A DNA stretch of 64,000 nucleotides from Gigantopelta aegis (GCF_016097555.1 NC_054703.1:14689752-14753751); one strand, 5' to 3'; positions 11,101 to 23,237 are shown, counted from the first letter of the stretch. Made by a program: numbers and translations. Notes: generated from the letters alone by a model not told the origin.

Positions 11101-11560
11101 GTTTGCTTGTTTTACGCTTTGCATATCTGCTTGATTATCATTTTTGATTGCTTCATTGCTATTGTATATCGTTTTAAAATCATGAGCACATTTGATTTGA
11201 ACTTTGTCAATATTTGTGACAATATTACAATCCTCCGAAATTACTTCGATAGGTATTTTAGACTTTCGATCGTTCGAAATACATAATGTTCCAATTTTCC
11301 CCCAGAAATCTTTCGTACGATCTTGAGATAAATCATTCATTAGAAAACATTGTTTCTGCATATGATGATGTTTACATTTTCTATTTAAATGTTCGTATTG
11401 TTTTCTTAACAAACAGTAATGTGTTTTAATAAGTTTTTTTATTATCTTGAAAGCAATTGCTTTACATTTGAACCGATCATGTTCAGCCACTAACACACTT
11501 TATTCTATTCATTTCGAAGAATGCCGTTCCAGTAAAGTTTCTTTGACAACCGTGGTATGT
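11100..11560 (-). pseudogene. LINE ORF2 fragment (region between endonuclease and RT)
   Basis: On the minus strand a frame opens from 11496 and contains DFWGKIGTLCISNDRKSKIP, then a segment ending FKTIYNSNEA. The pattern W-G-K-I-G ... I-P ... F-x-x-x-Y-N is typical of the linker just before the RT of CR1/L2/RTE-like LINEs. No RT motif follows; the frame runs into SINE sequence at about 11100. It is a decayed fragment with no intact function. Clade assignment is uncertain. Confidence 0.55.
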
Positions 11561-11646
11561 TTTTCGGTTGTATGCAAGTCGTTCTTGGAGCGGTTAACTG
11601 TGTTGCTACTGTCACATCTTGTTTCCAGGTTATGCGATTATTATTT

Positions 11647-11875
11647 TTAATCCCACTGCCCCCTTTCCTTTCTCTCCTTCGACTTCCCATCCCATTTTCT
11701 CCTGATCTTGGGCCTAATTTATTAAACTCTCGCAACTTTGCGATCTCGCAGTGCAATGCTAAAAGACTTGCAAAGAATCGGAATCGGAACTATTTTCTCG
11801 TGCCCCTATCCAGAAAGGTTCAGGCACGCCCACCATGGATCCATGTTCTGGCATCGCCAGTCCACGGTTCCATGG

Positions 11876-11907
<32 letters not shown>

Positions 11908-12050
11908 CTTGCAAAGATGATGCTTTGTTGTCTAGCAGAGCCTAAATGACCTTTGTGAATTAGGCCCCTGGCAGCTCCTCCTATCGTTTAACTTCTTTCG
12001 CTGTCCACCTCCACATCCCAGTCCTTGTCTGTCCAACCGCGGCAGGTGCT
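11647..12050 (+). repeat. Dispersed repeat carrying a MITE insertion
   Basis: Copy of 10204-10360 in inverse orientation, split by the element at 11709-11971. Confidence 0.65.
11709..11971. mobile_element. Short MITE with GGGCCTAATT termini
   Basis: Starts gggcctaatttatt and ends gaattaggcccc, an imperfect inverted repeat. Inside is a run of about 28 G at 11878-11906. The related repeat at 10204-10360 shows the uninterrupted site. Confidence 0.65.
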
Positions 12051-12269
12051 GGTCTCTTATGGCTGTCCGTGCCACACACCTGCCATATCCCATCAACTTT
12101 TAGCCGTGGGCTTTGCCTGACCACTTCGGAGAGTGTTCAATAGTTAATTCTGGCATTGTCCTGTCTTGGGTTAGATCACTGGCTATCCAAAGACCGAACC
12201 TGGGATGAACATGCCTGATATTTTAGAGGTATAGGGCATGTAAAAATACTCAGTAAAAGTATGGCATTG
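12051..12269. other. No recognised feature
   Basis: Sequence between the dispersed repeat and the TTAA MITE with no coding or structural signal. Confidence 0.4.
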
Positions 12270-12658
12270 TTAAAGGGACATTCCTGAGTTTGCTGCATTG
12301 TAAGATGTTTCCGACTAATAAAATATTTCTACGATTAAACTTACATATTAAATATATTTTCTTGTTTAGAATATCAGTGTCTGTATATTCAATGTGTTTC
12401 TGGTCGTCTTAATATTTGTAAGAAGCCCAAACTGGATTTTGTCTTCAAATACTTTCGTACGAACGAAAAAAACATATTTTAGGAAATAAAATGAAGTTTA
12501 ACGTGATACAAATATTAGAACGATCAGAAACACGTTTAATATACATCCACTAATATTTTATGCAGAAAACTATATTTGATATGTAATTACAATCGTTAAA
12601 CAGTCTGTTAGTCGACAACATCTTAAAAAGTGCAGCAAACTCAGGAATGTCCCTTTAA
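12270..12658. mobile_element. TTAA-bounded palindromic MITE, about 390 bp
   Basis: Same family as 9092-9483, in the opposite internal orientation. Terminal inverted repeats start ttaaagggacattcctgag. It directly abuts the 75-bp satellite. Confidence 0.88.
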
Positions 12659-12667
12659 GAGGCACTT

Positions 12668-13322
12668 GTAGTCATCTACAAGTTGTGAGATTCGTGAATT
12701 CCATGAACCCCTTGTTGACCGCTCGCTCAATTTCCGTGCATTGTAGTCATCTACAAGTTGTGAGATTCGTGAATTCCATGAACCCCTTGTTGACCGCTCG
12801 CTCAATTTCCGTGCATTGTAGTCATCTACAAGTTGTGAGATTCGTGAATTCCATGAACCCCTTGTTGACCGCTCGCTCAATTTCCGTTCATTGTAGTCAT
12901 CTACAAGTTGTGAGATTCGTGAATTCCATGGACACCTTGTTGACAGCTCGCTCAATTTCCGTGCATTGTAGTGAATTCTATGAACACCTTGTTGACAGCT
13001 CGCTCAATTTCCGTGCATTGTAGTCATCTACAAGTTGTGAGATTCGTGAATTCCATGAACCCCTTGTTGACAGCTCGCTCAATTTCCGTGCACTGTAGTC
13101 ATCTACAAGTTGTGAGACTCGTGAATTCCATGAACCCCTTGTTGACAGCTCGCTCAATTTCCGTGCACTGTAGTCATCTACAAGTTGTGAGATTCGTGAA
13201 TTCCATGAACCCCTTGTTGACCGCTCGCTCAATTTCCGTTCATTGTAGTCATCTACGAGTTGTGAGATTCGTGAATTCCATGAACCCCTTGTTGACAGCT
13301 CGCTCAATTTCCGTGCATTGTT
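12668..13322. repeat. Satellite with 75-bp unit, about nine copies
   Basis: gtcatctacaagttgtgaga starts units at 12671, 12746, 12821 and 12896. One truncated unit at 12971 lacks the first part, and regular copies resume at about 13022. Because 75 is a multiple of three, open frames pass through all units on both strands. Confidence 0.95.
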
Positions 13323-13332
13323 CAATACTGTT

Positions 13333-13585
13333 GGGACGGAACGTAGCCCAGCGGTAAAGCGCTCTCTTAATGCGCAGTCGGTTTTGGATCGATCCCCGTC
13401 GGTGGATCCATTGATCGTTCTAACCAGTGCACCATGACTGGTATATAAAGGTATCTTGTCGGTAGGATGGTGCATACACAAGTTGTAGCTAGTTTCCTGT
13501 CTAAGACTATATGTCAAATTTACCAAATGTTTGACATCCAATAGCCGATGATTAATAAATCAGTGTATTCCAGCTGGGTTAGAAA
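13333..13585 (+). mobile_element. tRNA-derived SINE (type B)
   Basis: Head ggacggaacgtagcccagcg and gtaaagcgctctcttaatgc, body gtgcaccatgactggtat, tail catccaatagccgatgatt. Confidence 0.85.
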
Positions 13586-13624
13586 ACATATATGAGATAA
13601 TAAATATGTACTGTCATCAGGTTG

Positions 13625-14208
13625 AAATATCCCATACATAGATACATATTCGTTAAAATACCCCATACATAGATACATATTCGTTAAAATACCCCATACA
13701 TAGATACATATTCGTTAAGATACCCCACACATAGATACATATTCGTTAAGATACCCCACACATAGATACATATTCGTTAAAATACCCCACACATAGATAC
13801 ACATTCGTTAAGATACCCCACACATAGATACACATTCGTTAAGATACCCCACACATAGATACACATTCGTTAAGATACCCCACACATAGATACATATTCG
13901 TTAAGATACCCCACACATAGATACATATTCGTTAAGATACCCCACACATAGATACATATTCGTTAAAATACCCCATACATAGATACATATTCGTTAAGAT
14001 ACCCCATACATAGATACATATTCGTTAAGACACATATTCGTTAAAATACCCCACACATATATACATATTCGTTAAGATACCCCATACATAGATACATATT
14101 CGTTAAGATACCCCACACATAGATACATATTCGTTAAAATACCCCACACATATATACATATTCGTTAAAATACCCCATACATAGATACATATTCGTTAAA
14201 ATAACACC
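13625..14208. repeat. Satellite with 31-bp unit, about 18 copies
   Basis: The unit contains ataccccacacatagataca and tattcgtta. One short unit lies near 14030. Confidence 0.95.
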
Positions 14209-14489
14209 ATAAATCGTTTGATCACTTTTGTATTACAACAACTTCATTGGAGTGATCAACGATTTTCTCATGAACACAAACAGTGCAAATAACAATATTT
14301 TCCACCGGCAAAGTCCATCGTGGGTGTGGGTGGGGCTGTGGTCGGGTGGAGGATTTGGGGGGAGGGGTAGGGAGCTCATTTTCCCCACATATCTGTATGT
14401 ACTGAAAGTGATGTCATAAAATGACCTGCCTGTTAAACGATACGAACTTGTCGAACACATTTCACTAAGATATGTGATATTGTATCGAA

Positions 14490-14834
14490 TACGAAAGTTT
14501 GTTTTATTTAACAACGCCGCTAGAGGACATTGATTTTTTATCATTCTGACACTGTTTTTTTAGAGGAAACCAGCTGTCGCAACATAGGCTACTCTTTTAC
14601 GACAGGCAGCCAGGGATCTTTTATTTGCGCTTCCCACAGGCAGGATAGCACAAACCATGGCCTTTGTTGAACCAGTTATGGATCACTGGTCGGTGCAAGT
14701 GGTTTACACCTACCCATTGAGCCTTGCGGAGCACTCACTCAGGGTTAAAAATGCCATACCTCTACTGGGATCCGAACCCAGTACCTACCAGCCTGTAGAC
14801 CGATGGCCTAACCACGACGCCACCGAGGCCGGTC
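14490..14834 (-). mobile_element. tRNA-derived SINE (type D head)
   Basis: Head in complement at gccaccgaggccgg near 14834. The body is shared with 3193-3584. The tail carries tttaacaacgccgctagagg, a diverged type B end, so head and tail are in a different combination. Confidence 0.8.
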
Positions 14835-14934
14835 GTATAGAATACGAAGCCAAAATGAGTCCCGTGATTGCCGTCCATTTTAGGACTAACATGGAAGTAC
14901 GCTACAGTATCCTTTAATCATATACATTTTTATA

Positions 14935-15085
14935 GAAAACATCCCTTGCTGCATTAGGAAAAACTGTAGCGGGTTTCCTCTGATGACTACGTGTCAGAAT
15001 TACAAAATGTTCGACATCCAATATCCGATGATTAATTAATCAATGTGCTCTAGTGGTGTCGTTAAACAAAACAAATTTTAAACTG
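14935..15085 (+). mobile_element. SINE tail fragment (type B)
   Basis: Contains gtagcgggtttcctctgatg, catccaatatccgatgatt and gtggtgtcgttaaacaaaac. Confidence 0.75.
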
Positions 15086-15149
15086 TATGGTCATTGTTGT
15101 CCGACCATCCATCGGTAAGCATTGTTTAATGTTATAATATATATGTGTT

Positions 15150-15452
15150 AAGATAGCTCAGTAGGTTGAGTGCTCGCTTGAGGTGCTTGCGTCGCAAGAT
15201 CGAACCGCCTCGGTGGATCCATTCAGCTGATTGGGTTTTTTGTCGTTACAGCCAGTGCACCTCAGCTGGACAAAGGCCGTGGTATGTTTTCCTGTCTGTG
15301 GGGAAAGTGCATATAAAAGATCCCTTAATGTATTAAGAAAACTGTAACGGGATTCCTCTGATGACTAAGAGTCAGAATTATCAAATGTATGACTACCAAG
15401 AGCCGATGATTAATTAATCAATGTGCTTCAGTGGTTTCGTTAAACAAAACAA
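15150..15452 (+). mobile_element. tRNA-derived SINE (type C head, type B tail)
   Basis: Head gatagctcagtaggttgagt and gctcgcttgaggtgc, body ccagtgcacctcagctgg, tail ggtttcgttaaacaaaac. Confidence 0.85.
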
Positions 15453-16019
15453 AAAAAAAGTTAAAATAAACAAATAAAATAAAATCATAGTATCCTGCGT
15501 AAATTTCTCCCGTAATGCACGCGTGTACAAATTAAAAAAAAAAAGAGTAAAGTTTTTTTAATTTAACGACGCCACTGGAGCACTAGGTGGCGTCGTGGTT
15601 AGGCCATCGAACTTCAGGTTCGGGAGCCCCATAACAAAGAAATTGAATTACATAACAAATTAAAAAAAAACCCTAATTTTATCATTGTTACATTTTTTTT
15701 TTTTATAAAGGAAGTCCTTAGTCTGGGGGCCCCTCTGCCAAGGAGGCCCGGGACAATTGCTCCCTTTGCCCCCTTATAAACCCGGCACTGATTCTAGGGG
15801 ATTCAGGTGTATGCGCCCTTGTAAATTGTGAAAATTAGAACCCCACCCCACCCCGCCAGCCCCTCCCTCTGTTCCGCCGTGTCTGTATATAATATCATAA
15901 TCTTATGCAAATTTATCGCAAATCATTAACATTTTCCTTAACGCTTTTGACTGCAAACATTGTAGGCCTACATTGTGTCAACTGTTTATGCGGCACTAAG
16001 CTTCGAACGCTTTAACGAT
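15453..16019. other. AT-rich sequence with repeat debris, no gene seen
   Basis: Contains a short SINE-tail-like stretch near 15560 (tttaacgacgccactgg), A and T runs, and no supported coding sequence. Confidence 0.5.
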
Positions 16020-16245
16020 TGTTAACGGGTTACATGTGTTGCAGTGCTAACACAGTGCACTAATACACATTGTTTATTCGAGTGGGTGCATACTGAATTT
16101 TAATACAAATTATATATAACTGACCACACACGTGTCGCAGTTGTCCTGGTCCCGTTACATTACGCTATACTAGAAGGAATCTAACCATCGTAGAAGAAGC
16201 ACTAAAAGGCGGATCGTAGTAAGTAGGAAACACTGCTTATAAATA
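16020..16245 (+). repeat. Dispersed repeat, second copy of 10680-10872
   Basis: Shares ggaatctaaccatcgtagaa and aggcggatcgtagtaagta with 10680-10872. Confidence 0.75.
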
Positions 16246-16400
16246 AAAGATAACAATACACAAAATTTAATAGTATGCCTTTATTTGTTTACTGGTTGAA
16301 CTGGACACAGCTTAATTTAAGGCTACCACCACAAAATAGGGAAATTGAGCAACGCAAATATAAATAAAATGACACATAAATAAATGAAATGCAATAGAAT

Positions 16401-16870
16401 GATGAGTTAACTGTATTTAGACGGGTTTATAAAGACATCAAAGTAATAGTTATATCATAGTTTCGATGAGTGAACTGTATTTAGACGGGTTTATAAAGAC
16501 ATCACAGTAATAGTTATATCATAGTTTCGATGAGTGAACTGTATTTAGACGGGTTTATAAAGACATCACAGTAATAGTTATATCATGGTTTGGATCAGTT
16601 AACTGTATTTAGACGGGTTTATAAAGACATCAAAGTAATAGTTATATCATGGTTTCGATGAGTTAACTGTATTTAGACGGGTTTATAAAGACATCAAAGT
16701 AATAGTTATGTCATGGTTTCGATGAGTTAACTGTATTTAGACGGGTTTACAAAGACATCAAAGTAATAGTTATGTCATGGTTTCGATGAATTAACTGTAT
16801 TTAGACGGGTTTATAAAGACATCAAAGGAGAATATAGACCCCACCGTCTAAATACAGTTAACTCATCAAA
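16401..16870. repeat. 64-bp tandem repeat within a palindromic element
   Basis: gatgagttaactgtatttag recurs at 64-bp steps (16401, 16465, 16529, 16593, 16657, 16721, 16785). The last unit is followed at 16840-16870 by the inverse ctaaatacagttaactcat, so the tandem array forms one arm of a hairpin. Confidence 0.9.
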
Positions 16871-17215
16871 ACCATGGTATAACTGTTTTGTAACACAATT
16901 GACAACTGCGACAGCTGTCATGAAGCCACACCCTCGTATGACGTAATAATTTTCGCACCAATTTACTTCAGTTGATCTTGAGACAGTTGTGCGCTAGCGG
17001 TGACGTGATTTGGTTTTGAAAACGGATTCGGCGGATATTTTTTTTTTTTTAAATGTTGACGATTACGCATTATGGCAGCTGGCTTCCAGTATGGAAAATG
17101 ATTACTTGAACATTATCTCAAACCTGTGACAGATGAGATTATCGAACGTTTAATTCCCGAACAGCAGAGCAAAACACAAAAGCACGAGATGAGCGATTAA
17201 AATGTTCAAAGTAAA
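16871..17215. other. No supported gene
   Basis: A minority of codons near 17075-17200 stay open, but no family is recognisable. Ends at a T run and the SINE tail. Confidence 0.4.
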
Positions 17216-17217
17216 AA

Positions 17218-17460
17218 AAAGAAAGAAATGTTTTATTTAACGACGCACTCAACACATTTTATTTACGGTTATATGGCGTCAGACATATGGTTAAGGACCA
17301 CGCAGATATTGAGAGAGGAAACCCGATGTCGCCACTTCATGGGCTACTCTTTTCGATTAGCAGCAAGGGATCTTTTATATACACCATCACAGAGACAGGA
17401 TAACACATACCACGGCCGTTGATATACCAGTCGTGGTGCACTGGCTGGAGCGAGAAATAG
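17218..17460 (-). mobile_element. 5'-truncated SINE (type A)
   Basis: Tail (aaag)n, gttttatttaacgacgcact and body to ctggagcgagaaata in complement. The tRNA-like head is missing. Confidence 0.85.
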
Positions 17461-17624
17461 ACTTAGATCACCAAACGATGATTCACTGAGGTGATTTACA
17501 AACATATATATATACTGACAGCTGCGATATACTATTAACAAATGATATTATATAACAATTTATTATAGTATATAGTAATAGAGATAATAAATAAATGGAT
17601 TAAAAGCATATACTCAACTAAATT

Positions 17625-18095
17625 AGCTGGCATAAATTTAGCAATATAAATTAACAATTACTCAAAACCACCCGCCTGTACATCCCTTGGATGGAGTGAA
17701 TGAGTGAATGTTTAACGACACCCCAGCACGAAAAATACATCGGCTATTGGGTGTCAAACTATGGTAAATGGAAAAAACAATTGATGATCAACATCAATAT
17801 AAAAATCCAACAGTTAAATAAAAACACAGTGTAAAGAACCGTGCAAAAACACAAATATCACAGATAGATACTGACTTTTATTCAAAATTTCAATTTGTGC
17901 TGTATTGGCCATTCTCAAAGAGAATGTTACACCCCTGCACCACGGTGAGGTTACAGCACGCGCAGGGGCCCTTGGATGGAAGAGCGGCCTTAAGCACTCA
18001 ACCAAGCACTCCAACCTGGGGATTAACGGCAGGACGGTAGCGAGTGATTAATAACCACTAGATATGCCAATGCCATCCAGACCTAACCACGATAA
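17625..18095 (-). repeat. Copy of the 26.2-26.7 kb repeat, interrupted by a SINE
   Basis: Sequence at 17630-17695 and 17969-18090 matches, in complement, parts of the 296-bp units at 26161-26750 (aattagctggcataaattta; aagcactccaacctggggat). Confidence 0.75.
17696..17968 (-). mobile_element. Non-tRNA-like SINE with 12-bp target-site duplication
   Basis: Flanked by cccttggatgga at 17684-17695 and 17969-17980. In complement the 5' end is cccctgcgcgtgctgtaacc and the 3' end ggggtgtcgttaaacattc followed by attc-like repeats. The second full copy is 34813-35117. Confidence 0.85.
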
Positions 18096-19890
18096 CCATA
18101 TTATTCTACTGTAAGTATGTTCATGTTCTGAAGCTCGTGATTGACAACTGGCATACACCACCCGCTAACGACACATTAGTTGTTGTTGGGTTTGTTTGTT
18201 TTTTTTAGTTTTTTTCTCCACTAAGACAGGATCGAAATCACAGCAACCCAATTGACCCCTCTGTATGACGAGTTAACCACGCCCCCCGTGACACGTGATG
18301 CAAGGTTAGACAAACATTCAATAATGGCTGCCAATTCGCATAGGTCGATAGCAAAATCAACCGATCTGCCGATTACGTTTTTGCCATAATTTATTTACAA
18401 ATATCGTTGTTTAAATAAAAAGCCGACAAGAGGAGACATTCAAGTATTTCACTACAGGGTACATTTACGATGACAACGTGATTTAAATTGACGAAACCAT
18501 TTTTACTTCAGTAAATTTTATCGAAGCACATGCACCCGGAAGTGAACGTCGAACCAAAAGAACATTTAAAACATCCTATGCTCGTTTTTCTTGTCAGAAC
18601 TGATAAATTAAAATGTCTTGTTTGTTTCTTTTTTCTTCTTCTTTTTTATTGTTGTTGTTGTTGTTCGACTTTTATATTAATGGAATCCCGATATGCCGAG
18701 GAACAAGAGAATAGAATGCGCGGCGACGACCCGGCCTCGACCCGTTTAAAACCGTCATTAATTTTGGTCGGTTTGCGTTAAATGTTTTGTTTAAAAATAC
18801 AAGGCGTGTGGGAATGCTATCAGTGTACCAAAATTTTATGCACGAAAGGTTATAAAACTATAGCAGGATACAGTCGCCTGTGCCAAAATTATGCAGGCAG
18901 TGGTTTAGATTGTGGGATTGCGATATTTATGGGGGGGTATTCTTACATAGCTGCACTGCTTGAATCAACAGATATACGGCACTTGCCCTATTTATGAAAC
19001 CAAAGCCATACACGAGGGAAATGTTTTGTTTTTTTTTAAATTTTAATTCACAACTGGCGTAGCCAGAGGGTGGGTTGGTGGGGACCACATCTTTGGCCAT
19101 CCAGTTATGTATACTGACATATTGGCCCGTCTCCGTTCTGACAAGATATATTAGGGCTGTTTACGTTTGGGTGCCCCATCCCTTCTTTATAAAATCAGGC
19201 TGTCCAGCACACCCTTTTGAAAAAGTTAGGAAAGTTAGACACAATTAGGAATGAAAATATAGAAAATGTAGGACACCGTTTTATGTAGTGCTTAGTTTGT
19301 ACATGTATTTTGTGTTCTATCAAAAATAATGTGTATCTTATGTAACGGTCACGTTATAGTTATTTCAAATTACTGTACACTATATTAATCAATATACATA
19401 TTTACATGCATAGGAATGCTAATGCACAGTAAAACAGAGTTAACATGATTAATTTAAGTTTTCCATAATGTATTATAGATTCTGAAGTCATACATACACA
19501 TTGTACATTATAATCATATTAATTATTGGAAAATATGTTGGCTTTGAGGGTGTAATTTTAATATGTTGAGATTATATGGTGCCACAAATTGGGAGATGTA
19601 TCTTGCTGCCAAGAAAAATTAAAATAATTCCCGTAACTGATGACTTTTATAATATTACAAGGAATATGCACACTTTAACAGCAATTCGTGGCATTTTCAA
19701 ACAAAAAAGTACGAAAAACTAAGTATTCTGAAGAAAAAGTAGGAAAAATAGGACAAAAACCAAAAAGTACGAAAAAGTAGCTGGACAGTCTGTAACATAT
19801 TTGCCAATTAAGCCAGTACAACAGTGCTTAAATAAATTATAAACTCATGTGTTGTGACACCAACTGTTGGGAATCAAACTTGAAGCTTCT
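18096..19890. other. Long stretch with no recognised gene
   Basis: Short open frames near 18530-18780 and 18782-18997 are present, but I recognise no family, and neither has splice signals I trust. Contains T runs and a (TTG)n tract near 18650. Confidence 0.4.
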
Positions 19891-19915
19891 GCACCCCCCC
19901 CCCCCCCCCCCCCCC
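19891..19915. repeat. C homopolymer run
   Basis: About 23 consecutive C. Similar G/C runs occur near 8550, 10063, 11878, 23348, 40050, 42060, 42272, 42729, 43350 and 63882. Confidence 0.95.
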
Positions 19916-20085
19916 AAATCTCACACAACCTGCCCATTAGTTATCCTACTGTCACACAAAATGTACTCAAAAAGCTTTATCTGTTCTAGAGGCATAGGCA
20001 GATAAAAAATAGTAATAAATATTATAAGACAACCCATGCCTACAGAACAATAATAATAATACAAAATAAAAATTTAATTAAAAAC

Positions 20086-20089
<4 letters not shown>

Positions 20090-20153
<64 letters not shown>

Positions 20154-20165
20154 AGGCAAAATTAT

Positions 20166-20253
<88 letters not shown>
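20090..20253. repeat. Microsatellites (TA)n then (AG)n
   Basis: A TA tract at about 20090-20150 and an AG tract at about 20170-20252. Confidence 0.97.
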
Positions 20254-20254
<1 letters not shown>

Positions 20255-22229
20255 TTCAGGGTTTCTGCCAGTGTTTTTTTTTTTTAAGCTAACATTTTGA
20301 CAAAATTAATGACTCTTATCATTATTGTATAATTTTCTTAAGCCTAACCCTAAATATAACCCATTTTATTTGTGGAGGAGACCCCCCATAGCCCCTGTTG
20401 ACTGTGGTTGCATTCAATAACATAGCGCCATACACAAAAAATTATTTCTGGCAGAAACACTGTATATATATATATATAACATAAAACTAAACCACAGATT
20501 GCAGTTCGCACAATTTGTTTAATATTTATTATGAGAATACTTCCTAACATTTTCTTTTTTCTCAAAGAGAGGGTCTTTACGTATTAATCCCCATGCAATC
20601 TGGTACAGGTGAATATATCTATTCAAAAATGTATCTTTCTGTGGCATCCATCTCCAAATCATTATCCTCGAAACTGAGCAATTAAGGATTACCATTTGAT
20701 GGGTGGTGTCAAACTGAATCCCTAGTCTTGGAAGTCTGAATTACTCATTAGCAGCAATATGTCAAACACAATTTTTTTTTTTAAATATTGTATTAAAAGA
20801 AATTGTTGAAAGTGTTTCCTTTTCAGCAGCAATTTCACCCCCTGCCCCAGTTTTTCTTTCACATATCAGTTGAAACTGTTCTATTATTTCTATCATTCTG
20901 TTCTCAATATCAAGATGCAATGTAATTTGTTTAATAGTTTGTCTTCAGAATCTCATTTTCGACATCTAAGCAATGACTCCACATCCATTGGTCCAGTTGC
21001 TGAAATATATAAAAACAAACATGTTAAGTATTTCACATCCATTTGAAGAAGTACATTAGTCTGTAACTTAATTACGTATCATTGTATTAATTTAAAGTTT
21101 AATTTAATTTTAGGAAAACATTTTTTTAACAGGAAACAAAATCAATGTGACTAAACAAAGTATAAAATTAAAAAGTATAGCAGTAAATTAAGAAAAGTAG
21201 TGAACAATGTATTTAACGTTGATGATGTTATTTGATTTCTATTAGAAAGTTGCACAAAGCTACATATAAGATGGCATGTGGAAGAAGGAAAATGCCTATG
21301 CTTTGCTAAAATTTGGGGTATAAAATAATGATGAAAAACAAAACTACTGTCTCCAAAAGAAAATCATATTTAGGGTAGGTAATAAAAACAAAACAGATGT
21401 AAGTGCCTCATCTAGGTGGTTATGGGTTTGAAATGTTTTGAAATTAGGGTTAGGACATATTTCAAGCACATCACCATTTATAAACAGTAGTTGTTTTACT
21501 ATCATTTATCTGAACATTAAAACATATATCTATTAATTTCCAAGATTGTTTTATTATTATTATTATTTTTTGGCTTCAAAACATTTCAGGGTCCCTACAT
21601 AAAATTTGCCTAATTTATAACTTTCCAGACAATACTTCCTTATCCCCCTAAAGCTCACAACCATATAGGTTACTCCCTCACTCCCCTCCCCCCACACACA
21701 AAAGAACATACACACTCTCACGCCTACACACATGCAAACAAAAAGAAAAAGAAAAAATGCTAAGACTTTCAAACGTTCCAGCATGCTTGTTAATACTATC
21801 ACTAACCCTAAACCTAACTTACGCCTAAATTAACTTAATGCTGGAACGATCGGAAGTCTTGCCAACACTTTTATTTTGGCCATTCGTCTGACTGTGTATT
21901 CTTTAACGACGGATTCTTAACGACAATATATACATCGAAGACTGATTAAATGAGTCAGTAAATTCCATTACATTGGAGGGAAAGTGATTCTTAAACTCTT
22001 ACCTTCGTAGAATTTATATATCAGTTAATCAACATCGTTAGGCAATCAACCAAGATAGGACACCACTAATTATCGCCTATTTTTGCTATACAAGGACGGA
22101 GGGGGATGGGTGGTCATGAATGACCGTTGAACTCACTAGAATAGGGACTTAAGACAATAGGTACAACCTTAACACAAAACTAGGATTCATACACAGACTA
22201 CACGCTCACTGCATCAGTACACAGGGTGC
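20254..22229. other. No recognised gene
   Basis: AT-rich single-copy-looking sequence with a short (TA)n at 20463-20478. No conserved coding, RNA or TE signal that I can support. Confidence 0.45.
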
Positions 22230-22720
22230 ATTGACTAATGATAACAATGCACCCGCCCCCATTTAATGGCCCAACACGTACTCTAATAAGGAACCTGACA
22301 AAAGAATACCGGTTCCGAGTACACAATTGCAATGCTGGACAAAAGAATATCGGCCTCCCCCACCCAAACCCCCAATACTTGCTGCTGGTAATAACGTGGT
22401 ACTTGGTGATGCCTCGACCAGAAGCGGTCAGGCCCTACCGTTCAAAATTGCGCCAAATTCCCTCGATCAAAATATCGCACCCTTTTCTCTTTGGCATTTA
22501 ACTGCTCCATTCAAATTCCATAGCACCACCACCCCCACCCGCCTGCTACCGATTTGATCGGGCTGCTGGTGCTCCCTCTCCACCTCCCCTCCCCCCCCCC
22601 CCTTTCCTGTCATGGACGGAGGAGCCGGCCAAAGCCGGCTCTTGTGCCCACGACAGGCGTGCGCTACAATAGCTTGTTCTGAATGTGCATGTAAAACCCT
22701 ATGACATGACATGACAAATA
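22230..22720 (-). repeat. Dispersed repeat R1
   Basis: In complement it contains catgtcatagggttttacatg, gttctgaatgtgcacg-type sequence and gccggctcctccgtccatga. Related copies are at 25780-26160 and 45770-46100. Confidence 0.8.
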
Positions 22721-22757
22721 AATGGATATAATTATTTTATATAAGAATAATTTTAAA

Positions 22758-22816
<59 letters not shown>
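22758..22816. repeat. (AT)n microsatellite
   Basis: About 28 AT units. Confidence 0.97.
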
Positions 22817-22818
<2 letters not shown>

Positions 22819-22858
22819 CGCTGGGCATAATTATAACATATACGTTTTTAAAAACGGT

Positions 22859-23110
22859 GTTAAAGGGACAGACCCTAGTTTTTAAACGCTAAGGCATATT
22901 TTTCACTATTAGAGCCGTTTATGATCACTAAAGTCAAACTTTGCTTATATTGAATTGTTTAGATTATCCATTTCCGTACATCCGACGTTTTTCTGGTCAT
23001 CCTGGTGTTTCTAATACCACAAAAATGGATTTTAAAAATATTTTTATAAACGCACGTGCGTCTGAGAAGTAAAGTCGAGGTTTAGTCTATTTTTAACGGT
23101 ATTTCCCCGT
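22859..23110 (+). repeat. Dispersed repeat, uninterrupted copy of 7435-7975
   Basis: Shares gacagaccctagtttttaaa, tccatttccgtacatccga and ggtcatcctggtgtttctaa with the SINE-interrupted copy. Confidence 0.75.
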
Positions 23111-23206
23111 TTCAACGTCACATACTCTTGTTTCTCTCTCTTGTAACGTTGTCCAAATGTGTTACAGGTTTGTAACTTAACCAACCTTAATGTCCATTTT
23201 TACGGG

Positions 23207-23237
<31 letters not shown>

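Noticed and set aside
11557..11949. Gly-rich 130-residue frame
   Set aside because: It crosses two repeats and a G homopolymer; no conserved sequence.
12641..13541. Repeat protein with 25-residue units
   Set aside because: Frames stay open because the unit is 75 bp. Several frames on both strands are open alike and no start or splice context is seen.
13625..14208. CRISPR-like array
   Set aside because: The repeats are contiguous 31-bp units without spacers, in a eukaryotic context. The same applies to the 64-bp, 70-bp and 75-bp arrays.
18530..18997. Two adjacent small ORFs as a novel gene
   Set aside because: I recognise no domain, frames are short, and one contains a T-rich and TTG repeat stretch.
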